Source: Candidula unifasciata
Taxonomy: Eukaryota > Mollusca > Gastropoda > Stylommatophora > Geomitridae
Length of the DNA: 64,000 nucleotides
Assembly (NCBI GenBank): GCA_905116865.2
Contig: CAJHNH020004879.1
Location: forward strand, 124,001-188,000
Direction of reading: 5' to 3'
Numbering within the stretch: position 1 is the stretch's first letter; each line of letters starts with the position of its first letter. A model generated the notes under the pieces. The model had not been told where the DNA came from. It did not search any database and worked only from the letters and a program-made list of their open reading frames with translations. Of this stretch, positions 42,501 to 54,500 are shown in pieces. The position numbers and the translations under genes are program-made.

Positions 42501-45500
42501 AGATAATCTATATCTCAGTGTGCTACAGGCATGATCTCAGCAGGCACAGACAAGCACTATCTCAGTATGCACAGACAAGCACTATTTCAGTATGCACAGA
42601 CAAGCACTATCTCAGTATGCACAGACAAGCACTATCTCAGTATGAACAGACAAGCACTATCTCAGTATGAACAGACAAGCACTATCTCAGTATGCACAGA
42701 CAAGCACTATCTCAGTATGCACAGACAGGCACCATCTCAGTATGCACAGACAAGCACTATCTCAGTATGCACAGACAAGCACTATCTCAGTATGAACAGA
42801 CAAGCACTATCTCAGTATGCACAGACAAGCACTATCTCAGTATGCACAGACAGGCACCATCTCAGTATGCACAGACAAGCACTATCTCAGTATGCACAGA
42901 CAAGCACTATCTCAGTATGAACAGACAAGCACTATCTCAGTATGCACAGACAAGCACTATCTCAGTATGCATAGACAAGCACTATCTCAGTATGCACAGA
43001 CAAGCACCATCTCAGTATGCACAGACCTAGACCAGGGGTGGGTAACTTTTTTTGTGGTTCGTGGGCCAAATTTAGAATTACCGCCGTGGTTGCAGGACAT
43101 TAAAAAAAAATTTATTATAAATATAACACCCACATTTCCTCGTAACACGATACTTCTGTGGGATATTCTAGGATCATAATCCCTCGCTACACCTCTGGCC
43201 AGGCACACTAACCCACTGAAGCTCTACTATATATTCGTAAATGTGTCTGCTCAAGTTGATCATCTATAAACGAGAAGACCAGAGAAAAAGAATGCTTAGG
43301 GTCTCATACTTTATTATCAAAATCCGACGACAGGCACTGTTCCCTAATGTCTGATATTGTCAGCAACAGGTGTTTCCCCGGCAAGATCAAAGATTTGGTG
43401 ACATCAGTTTCTGGTTGTTACCATACAGATTATCACTTTTTTTTTTTTTTGGGATGTTGATATGCGCATTTTTTTTCTGCATGCGAATGTATGTTTTTTA
43501 TGTTCTGCAATTTTGTGAGCTCAATGGCCAGATTATATAGTAAGTTTACACCACCCTCGCGGGCCAGAATTTTTTTTTCTCTGTGGGTCTATTTTTGCCA
43601 ACGGGTCACAGTTTGCCCAGCCCTGCACTAGACACAGACAACAAGACAGAAGAGAGAAAATAAGATATTCACTCTGCTGCTGGAAGTGAGGCTTCGACTG
43701 GAAGCGGTGGTGCCGGTGCTAGAACCATTGATGTGTAGCTTGTCCAACAGTCTGACCACTGTCTCCTCTAGATGATCTATGGTCGCACTGGATGGATGCT
43801 GTGCCCAGACTTCTACACGGTTCTGGAGAATGGTGTCCTTTGCCATTTCTAGTTCTGAAGTCTGAAACAGTACACACAGAGTCCTCATCAAAGTGATGCA
43901 TTTGTCAAAAAGTACAAAACACATCTGTAAATTGACTACATAAAGCAAATTGTCTTCTTTTTCTTCTTCTTATTTATCCTCTTTTACCACAGCCATACAA
44001 TTATTGTCGGTGCTACTTCATTACTTCAGTGAATATGTGTTTCTCAAAGGTATTTGGCGACCTCTGTGAAAGGGTCGTTCGCGCCCCCCCCCCCCCACCC
44101 CACTTAAGGGGTCATGACCAATGGGCTGAGAACCGTTGATTTACATGATGCAAACTGTCCACTCTATGTAAATTGTCAGTGTAATGATTTTACTACAGGC
44201 TAGATAAGGATGACCTAACTGTATTGAGTATATTTCGTACATATTTAGAAAACTGCAATATCAAGCAGATATTAACAGAAGAAGAAAAAAACAGGAAGAC
44301 ATTGACTGAGCCGGCCAAGAAACCCCACTGGATGAAAGTTTTCCATGCAAACTAGTTTCTTTTTCTTCTTCTTCTTCTTTACATTTACTCGCTGTAAACT
44401 CTGGCAAAAAGTTATGGTTGTTTGTCCCCTTCTAGACTTTAGTCTTAGTCCATAACTTGAGTTCTGCATGCCCAGCCATTTTACAGATATGGCATATATG
44501 TATGCAGACTGTTGGTTTCTTGCCACTCAGATAAATGCACTCTGACTTTGAAGGGAACATCTTAATTAGTAGACTTTTATGACAGAAAATCTAATATAGG
44601 CTTGAAAACCTGTTGCGTTGAGGATGTATTTCTGTTTCCAACTGTTATGTTTCTCTCCCTCTCTCTCACACAGTTTTTTTCTACTCACTCTCACTTTCTC
44701 ACTTTTACCCACTTCACTCTCACACTCACTCACTCATACTCTCATTTTCACTCTTTCAGATACTTTCACTCACTCTCACTCACTATTTCACACTCACTAA
44801 CTCACACACTTTCACTCACTCACTCACTCACTCACTCACTCACACTTTAACCCTGTTTTTCTGTGTCCCTATATCTTTCTGTCTCTAGCTCTCTCTGTAT
44901 GTCTCTATTTGTGTCTCTATCTCACTCTCTTTCTGTTTCTCACTCTCTTTCTTTTATCTTCTCACTTTCTTTTTCTTTCTCTGCCTGTCTCTGTCTCTTT
45001 CTTTTTCTCTCTTTCGACTTCTCTTTCTTTCTATTTCTTCTCCATTTTTAATTTTCTATATTTTCCTCTCCTTCTCTCTCCATCTTTCTCTTTCTCTCTC
45101 TGTCCCTCTCACTCTTTCTCACTCCTTTACTTCCCTTCCTTTATCTCTCTTTCTCTGTCTATCTCTGCTTATTTATCTCTATCTCTGCTTCTTTATCTCT
45201 CTCTCTCTTTTTTTCTATTTATCTCGCATTCATTCACTTTCTTTATTTCTATCTATTTTCTTTTTCTCCACTTTCTCTCTCTACCCTTCTTTTTCAAATT
45301 CACTCTGTCCATGTCTGTCTTTCTGTTTCTTTCTCTCACACTCTCTCTTATCTCACTTCATTTAGTTGTCTCTCTGACACTTACTCAGTCACTCAGAAAC
45401 TCATTCAGTCACTCACTCAATCTCTATCACAGTCTACCTCACTCGTTCGTTCTCTCGCTGTCTCTATCTCTCTTTCTTTCTCCTCTTCTTTTCCCCTTTC

Positions 45501-48500
45501 TCTCTCTCCATCCTTTTCTCTCTCTCCCTAACTTCTTCTCTCCCTCTTTTTCTTTCTCCCTTTTTCTTTCTCCAGTTCCCTCCCTCTTACTTTCTCCATT
45601 TCCCTCCCTCTTTCTTTCTTTTTTTTTCTTTCTATCTCTCTCTATGTGAGTGTGTGTGTGTGTCTCTCTCTCTCTGTAAGTGATTGTGTGAAGTGATATG
45701 AACAAAGACTAAATATGGTCCATTTCAGTCTGCAGTGAATAGTATACTGTCCACTGAGATAATCACCTTGAGGCCTCCAGCCTTTTCAGTGCCTGTCAGT
45801 TTGTTGAGGCAGTCAGTCAGTACACTCAGTCGCTGGTCATGACATGTAGGCTCTACCAGTCCACTGATCTCCTGGAGGGACAGAGGAATCAATGAGAAGT
45901 AAAGGAAGTGACAGACACATTAGTCATCCAGAGACAGACAGACAGACAAGTGACAGAGACAGGCAAACAGTGACATCTGAAAGTAAGTGTACCCATGTTT
46001 TACGTGAAAGGGGAGTTAGGGCCTAGGACAAAAGAATATTTAACATGGAGGAGGGGTTAGGGGTACCAGGAAAACTGACAATTTAAAATGGAAGAGTGGT
46101 TGGGGCACAGGAAAGATAACTTAACATGGAAGAGTGGTTGGGGCACAGGAAAGATAACTTAACATGGAAGAGTGGTTGGGGCACAGGAAAAATAACTTAA
46201 CATGGAAGAGTGGTTGGGGCACAGGAAAAATAACTTAACATGGAAGAGTGGTTGGGGCACAGGAAAAATAACTTAACATGGAAGAGTGGTTGGGGCACAG
46301 GAAAAATAACTTAACATGGAAGAGTGGTTGGGGCACCGGAAAAATAACTTAACATGGAAGAGGGATTGGGGGCATAAGAAAACAGACAATTTCACACGGA
46401 AGAGGGGTTATGGGCACAAGAAAATAGAAAATTTCACATGGAAAAGAGGTTACGGGCACACACAAAAACAGACAATTTCACATGGAAGAGGGGTTATGGG
46501 CACAAGAAAACAAACAATTTCACATGAAAGAGAAGTTATGGGCACAATAAAACAGTTCATTTAAAAAAAGAAGAAGGGTTGGGGGCACAGGAAAACAGAC
46601 AACTGAACAATAATTGTCTCTCGAGTTTCCTTTCTTTGCCTGCTGTTTCTGTCTCTTCATTCACCCAAATTGTTGTTGTCCTCTTTGCGTTTTCTGACTG
46701 AGCAGTTCCACATGTTTCCAAAGCAATTTTGATGTTGCTGTTATTGAACACAATTCAGCTTTCTTTAATGAAATGTAAATTTTGATAACAATTCTGGATT
46801 TTTCTACACAGATGATTCAGCTGTGCTGAGGTTTTAGGGTCACACAATTTCATGTGTGTTGCTTATATTTTCTTCTTGCCTCTGTTAAATGTTTTCTTAC
46901 CGACATGACCGTGTACAGTCATGGTCAACTATCTCGCTATGGATTCTAGGTCCTCATTTGTTAGGGGGGGGGGAAATTGACCTTTAACAAGAATGCTGTA
47001 AAAAGGGATACTTATTAGGGATGTTTCACTCAGACTGTATGTGTCTGAGACATGGTAAACCAACAGTCTGCTTACAAATAAATCAGATGTGTAAAACAGA
47101 TGTCCACTAAAAACTCAAGACCTAGAACAAGACTTAGGTCTAGTTGTGGATAAACATGAAGGACTTTATGCCAGAGTTTTGCAGCTGGAAAACACCAAGA
47201 ACAGCTACCAACACAGACATGGTTGTCTCCTCGAGTCACTCTCTGGTTTTTTTTTTTTCCTTTCTATACTGGTTCTGACCTGGATGAAATCAATCTTTTA
47301 TTATTTTTTTTTTGCCATCTCACTGAAACAGCCTGTAGCCCAGTGTGGTTGTTTCATTTCTGTATTTGCCTTGCACTTTTCTGGTGGCTTGGATGATGGA
47401 TTTTTTTCACCTTTTTGCAGGTTTCAGCGACACCATTTATCCATCTCTTTCTTGGTCTTCCTCTCGTCTTCCTCCCAGATGTTCTGCTGTAAAAAAAAGA
47501 ATCAATCTTCAGCCAGCACATTATATGACAATACCTCACATGAAAGCACATTAAAAAGATTGCACAACATGACATGACAGCATGTCAGGACTTGAGACTT
47601 CACAGCACATCACTGTATGCCACGACAACATATCTCATGACATGACAGCACATGACACTCATGACAGCACATCATGACAAGACAGCAAATCTCATGAAAT
47701 GACAGCACATTGTATGCAATGACAGAACATCATGCCAATGAAATGAAATAACAGCATATCAGACATGACAGCAAAAATATTGACAGACAACACACCATAA
47801 CACAGCATACTAAGCTAATAATCACTGCATCATGGTAATGGTACGCCACAGTACACTAAACGGAGAATCTCCTATCAGTCAAAACACAAGTGTTTTATCT
47901 CATAATCAAAAACAGTAGACAACCACTGACTCGCTCACCTCTGCTGTGCTGACACTTTTCACAACATCAGCCAAATTAACCATTGGTTCTATTGCCTGTT
48001 TAGACACTGTCATGCTCTCCTTCATTTGGCTTATTTGCTCCTGCAGTTGGTGAATAGTGTGGTCTCGTTTTAACAGTTCCCTCTAGATAAAAACAGAACA
48101 TCAACAGCTCATTCTTAATAGCTGTACAATATCTGATACAGTGTTACTGGATAACATACCAGTCAGTATTGGTGTGGCGGTAGTAATGATGTGACAGTCA
48201 ATAATGATGTGAGTCAGTAATGAGTCAGCAATCATGTGGGAGTAAGTAATTATGTGGGAGTAAGTAATCATGTGTCAGTCAGTAATCGTGTGTCAGTCAG
48301 TAATGATGTCGCAGTCGGTAATGATGTGGCTGAACATCATTAGTAATCATGTAATCAGTAATCATGTGACTGTCGGTAATGAATCAGCAATAATGTGGGA
48401 GTCAATAATAAAGTGGGAGTCAGTAATGATGTGACAGTCAGCAATGATGTGACAGTCAGCAATGATGTGGGAGTCAGCAATGATGTGACAGTCAGCAATG

Positions 48501-51500
48501 ATGTGGGAGTCAGCAATGATGTGGGAGTCAGCAATGATGTGGGAGTCAGCAATGATGTGGGAGTCAGCAATGATGTGGGAGTCAGCAATGATGTGAGTCA
48601 GTAATGAGTCAGTAACCGTGTGTCAGTCAGTAATTGTGTGTCAGTCAGTAATTGTGTGTCAGTCAGTAATTGTGTGTCAGTCAGTAACCGTGTGTCAGTC
48701 AGTAATTGTGTGTCAGTCAGTAACCGTGTGTCAGTCAGTAATTGTGTGTCAGTCAGTAATGATGTGTCAGTCAGTAATGATGTGGCAGTCAGTAATGAGT
48801 TATTAATTATGTGGGAGTCAGTAACCGTGTGTCAGTCAGTAACTGTATGTCAGTCAGTAATTGTGTGTCAGTCAGTAATGATGTGGCAGTCAGTAATGAG
48901 TCAGTAATTATGTGGGAGTCAGTAACCGTGTGTCAGTCAGTAATGATGTGGCAGTCAGTAATGAGTCAGTAATTATGTGGGAGTCAGTAACTGTATGTCA
49001 GTCAGTAATGATGTGGCAGTCAGTAATGAGTCAGTAATTATGTGGGAGTCAGTAACCGTGTGTCAGTCAGTAATTGTGTGTCAGTCAGTAACCGTGTGTC
49101 AGTCAGTAATTGTGTGTCAGTCAGTAATGGTGTGTCAGTCAGTAATTGTGTGTCAGTCAGTAATGGTGTGTCAGTCAGTAATTGTGTGTCAGTCAGTAAT
49201 GGTGTGTCAGTCAGTAATGATGTGGTAGTCAGTAATGAGTCAGTAATTATGTGGGAGTCAGTAGCCGTGTGTCAGTCAGTAACCGTGTGTCAGTCAGTAA
49301 TTGTGTGTCAGTCAGTAATGGTGTGTCAGTCAGTAATGATGTGGCAGTCAGTAATGAGTCAGTAATTATGTGGGAGTCAGTAACCGTATGTCAGTCAGTA
49401 ATGATGTGGCAGTCAGTAATGAGTCAGTAATTATGTGGCAGTCAGTAACCGTGTGTCAGTCAGTAATTGTGTGTCAGTCAGTAACCGTGTGTCAGTCAGT
49501 AATTGTGTGTCAGTCAGTAATGGTGTGTCAGTCAGTAATGGTGTGTCAGTCAGTAATGGTGTGTCAGTAAGTAATTTTGTGTCAGTCAGTAATGGTGTGT
49601 CAGTCAGTAATGATGTGGCAGTCAGTAATTGTGTGTCAGTCAGTAATGGTGTGTCAGTTAGTAATTTTGTGTCAGTCAGTAATGGTGTGTCAGTCAGTAA
49701 TGATGTGGCAGTCAGTAATGAGTCAGTAATTATGTGGCAGTCAGTAACCGTGTGTCAGTCAGTAATGATGTGGCAGTCAGTAACCGTGTGTCAGTCAGTA
49801 ATGGTGTGTCAGTCAGTAATGGTGTGTCAGTCAGTAATTGTGTGTCAGTCAGTAATGGTGTGTCAGTAAGTAATTTTGTGTCAGTCAGTAATGGTGTGTC
49901 AGTCAGTAATGATGTGGCAGTCAGTAATGAGTCAGTAATTATGTGGGAGTCAGTAGCCGTGTGTCAGTCAGTAACCGTGTGTCAGTCAGTAATTGTGTGT
50001 CAGTCAGTAAACATGTGTCAGTCAGTAATTGTGTGTCAGTTAGTAATGGTGTCTCAGCCAGTAATGATGTGGCAGTCAGTAATCATGTGGCAGTTGGTAA
50101 TGATGTGGCAGTCAGTAATCATGTGTCAGTTGGTAATGGTGTGGCAGTCAGTAATGATGTGGCAATCAGTAATGATGTGGCAGTTGGTAATGATGTGGCA
50201 GTCAGTAATCATGTGGCAATGGGTATTCATGTGACAGTTAGTATTCATGTGACAATCAGTAAAAATGTGGCAGTAAATAATGATGTGGCAGTCAATAATG
50301 AGGTGGCAGTCAGTATTGATGTAGCAGTCATTAATGAGTCAGTAATGATGTGGGAGTCAATAATGATGTGACTGGTAATAAACCCAGCACTTGCCTTTAG
50401 ATCACCAGCTACACGATCCTTGTCCTCCACCTGCTTGCCACAACTTGTCTGTAGGGAGACATCAGATGAGGAGATAAGGTAGAGATGACACAGAGAATCA
50501 ATCACGAGACAGGAAGATTTAAGTCAGGGAGATATGGGATACGAAGATATAGAAATGACACAGATACATCAGATTTGAATCAATCATGAGATAAGGGTTC
50601 ACATATTTATACACCAGTTCCAATAGCTTTATTATAAAAGCCTGAAAGAAGCATCAACGAGTATTGCAGAATTAAATAAAGCAGTCATCTGGATTCAATC
50701 ATGCATGGGTTAGTCACAAAAAGTCACTGTAGCATTCAGGCAAGTCTCCTCCCACTGCTCATGGAGGCAGTAAATGCCGTACGCAAAAAAAGGTTGCTCA
50801 CTGAATCAAGGATTTACCGGATTAAATATGTGGTACCTACTGTGAACACGCCTTCCAATATTGCAGTTTCTTACAAACTAAGTTCAGAACTGTCCCAAGT
50901 GACACAGAGAATTTGTATGCCAGTGAATGTATTCTATGACAACGGTTCACCTGCACTGCTGCATCAATTATGCCAATAGTTTTTTTTTTTTCTGTTGCAA
51001 TATTGGGAACTTAACCCAGCTGTGGAAGATCTATCATGAACTCAAGTGCTTTCCAAAACATTTTTACCCAGTCCTTCACGGTTGTCTTCAAAAGTGCTGC
51101 GCATACTACTTGCATTCTGTCAATGTCCGCAGGTTGGCAACCTTCATATGAAAGAAATCTTCAATCACTGCCCCTTGAAGCTTTTTTGGACAGATTCTGA
51201 TTCAACCTGGACATTTCTTCAGCGGTCAGAAGCAAAATCTATACATCATGAGGTGCTCTTTTATTCACTGACCAGTACTTTTCACATGATGACATAAAAT
51301 AATGTTCGACGCAAGCAATCGCACGTGGTATGGCACAAATGGGTTTCAAATGAGGCATTTAGGCAAGCATTTCATTGCTTAAGTAGGTGATAATTCCTTT
51401 TGCAAAAAAAAAAAAATTTAGATTGTGGCTGCTCACTGAACCAACACGTTTAGTATGTGCTACGCACTGTGAACATACCTTTTGATATTGCAGTTTCTTG

Positions 51501-54500
51501 CAAAAACCTTCTAAACTGTCCCACGTGACACATAAAATTTGACTGTAAGTCCTATAAGAGGTATCAAATGACTCAACAGCATGATGATGATGAAAAATCA
51601 AGCAACAGCACTAACCTTGATATCAGACAAGACCTGGTCTCTACCTCCCAGCTGTTTCTGTAATGTCTCCTATAGAAAAAAAAAACACAGGCAAGCCATA
51701 TCAAATGTTTCCAACATGTTAGTTAGTTAGAATTTTCTCTTGAGCCTAGAGCCGCACATAGAGCAGAGATCATAGCTCTCCATGTCTGGCGGTCCGTTGC
51801 CACCTGTTGCAAGTCTTGGGTGTTTTTTAGGCAAATGATTGAGTCTTCTATGATGATGGTTCTACGCAGGGTCTCTCCTGGTCTCTCCCCCCCCTCCCCG
51901 CCCCTTTCTTTTCCCTTTGGGTGTCCATTTGAGGGCTTGATGTACCTCAAGACGGATTCAACTAAGTTTATTCAGGGGCCAAAATGTTGAATATGATGAT
52001 TGTCATGGGCCAGAAGCACGATTCTCAGTTTAAAGAGATCACTGATACCAAAGTTCAGTGTAGAAAGATCACTTATACCAAAGTTCAGTGTAGAAAGATC
52101 ACTAATAATGAAGTTCAGTGTAGAAAGATCCCTAATACTGAAGTTCAGTGTAGAAAGATCACTAATACTGAAGTTCAGTGCAGAAAGATCACTAATACTA
52201 AAGTTCAGTGTAGAAAGATCACTAATACTGAAGTTCAGTGTAGAAAGATCACTAATACTGAAGTTAAGTGTAGAAAGATCACTAATACTGAAGTTAAGTG
52301 TAGAATGATCATTATTACAACACAACCTGCAATGATCTGTGAGCCACCTGCTAGGCCTATGTAGGCTAGATTTAGCCTGCAGGCTGCTAGTTCAGAAGCC
52401 CAATTGTACATGTTGCTATCAATGGCTTGGAGGTTATGAACAGTTTTAGAATTATGACATACTGAGATTACAGTAAGAGATAGTAATATCAGACCATGTT
52501 GTGGATCACTGTGACAATGGTATGAGTGTCAAAGTGGCTAGAAAGCAATGGCAAACTACCAACTGGAAAACAGCCTACAAAACCTCACAATGGTTAACAA
52601 ATGCTGTGGTTGGTTTGCAATGTCAGGAAATGGGTATGCAACAAACTACAATATGTAACTTCTGACTAGGAGCACAGAGACAAATCTTGACAATACTGAA
52701 CCTTCTGCTTCGCTGCATGGGTTGCAGAGCTTCACCAAAAGGCAACTGATTTGGGGTGTTACCTTACATCTGCCTGAGAGGCGAAGAACTAACAGTCTGC
52801 ATACAAATAAGCCAGATTAGTAAAATGTGTATGCAAAACACTTTTATGGAACAAGACTTAAAAGTCTAGAAGTGTACAAACAACTAGAACTTTCCACTGG
52901 AGTTTAAAGCCAGCCAACAGTAAGAAGAAATATCTTCTGCTGATACTAATTTGTGGATCATTTACTGAAACTGTGCAATACTAAATATTGGAGCAAACAG
53001 TAAATATAATCGGATTAAAATATAGTAAGATGAGAATGTAACAAGATCATATAGGTTGAGTCGGAGAGATAGACAGATCTAGAAAAATTTTGAAATTTGG
53101 CAATCCTAATAGTCAGTCCCTTGCAGACAGTAATTTAAAAATTAAACCTAGCCTTGGTTCTAACACAGAAAATCTATCTGTTGTCATACCATAGGAACTG
53201 AACCTATCTGTTGAACTATATGTGCTTCTAACCTAGAAAGTGAGTGAACCCATCTGTGGCTCTAACCTAGGAATTGAGCCTATCTGTGGTGTTAATCTAG
53301 GAACTGACCTATCTGTGGTTTTAAATAAGGAACTGAACCTAACTGTGGTTCTAAATAAGGAATTTAACCTATAGGTGGTGAACCTATCAGTGGTTTTAAT
53401 CTAGGAATTTAACTTATGTGTGGTTCTATCTTAGGAATTGAAACTATGTGTGGTTTTAACCAAGATATTGAACCTACATGTAGTTTTCACCTAGGAATTG
53501 AACCTACTTGATGTTCTAAAACAAGGAATTTAACGTATCCGTGGTCCTAACCTAGAAATTGAGCCTATCTGTGGTTTTAATCTAGAAATTTAAGCTATGT
53601 GTGGTTTTATCTTAGGAATTGAACCTATATGTGGTTTAAACCTAGGAAGTGAACCTATATGTGGTTTTTACCTAGGAACTGAACCAACTTGTAGTTCTAA
53701 AACAAAGAATTTAACCTATCTGTGGTTCTAACCTAGGAACTGAACCTACATATAGTTATAACCTAGGTAGTGAACTTATCTGGTTTTAATCTAGAATTGA
53801 ACTTACACGTGGTTCTAACTTAGAAAGTGAACTGATCTTCTGACAAAGCTATCAAAACACAAGTGCACTTACAATTTCTGATCTCATTTTGTCCTTTTCC
53901 AGTTCCAAAGTCATGACTTCAGACTTAAGTCCAGAAAGTGTGCTTTCTTGCTCCTTCAGTCGTTGCTGCAAACCAGCCTGGCAATTGTGTGTATATTATG
54001 TATATATTTAATATACATATATATACACATACATTCATTATATATATATATATAAATGAATTGAACCTACAAGTGGTTCTACTCTTGGAACTGAACTTCT
54101 TTCTGGTTCTAACCTAGAAAACATGTACTGGTATGTTAAACATCTGACAGTGTAAGCATAACTGATATGTGAAACAAACATGTGATACATGTAAACATGA
54201 CTGATATATTAAACTTGTCACAGTAAGCCCAGTGCACCACAGAAGTGAAAAGACTCCTTTACATTTATCACAATGTGTACACCCCACTAGATGTTTAGGC
54301 ACTCATTCCTCTCCTCTCTATATGGCTTCTGAAGCCCCAGTGGAGTCGGGGTGGAGGAAGAAGAAATCAATAGTTCCCTGACAAGCAAGTATGTCACAAC
54401 AAGCAAACTAATTAGCAGTTAGCTGAAATCTCATTTGTTCAACTAAATGACACAGATACTGCAGAACACATCATTGGACTGAAAGAAACAAGACAACAAG

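Noticed and set aside
44909..45705. 246-codon Ser/Leu/Phe frame resembling a membrane protein
   Set aside because: Pure CT low complexity. Hydrophobicity is a result of composition.
48190..50375. CRISPR-like regular spacing in the 18-bp array
   Set aside because: No unique spacers between repeats. The whole period is conserved, and the context is an intron of an animal gene.
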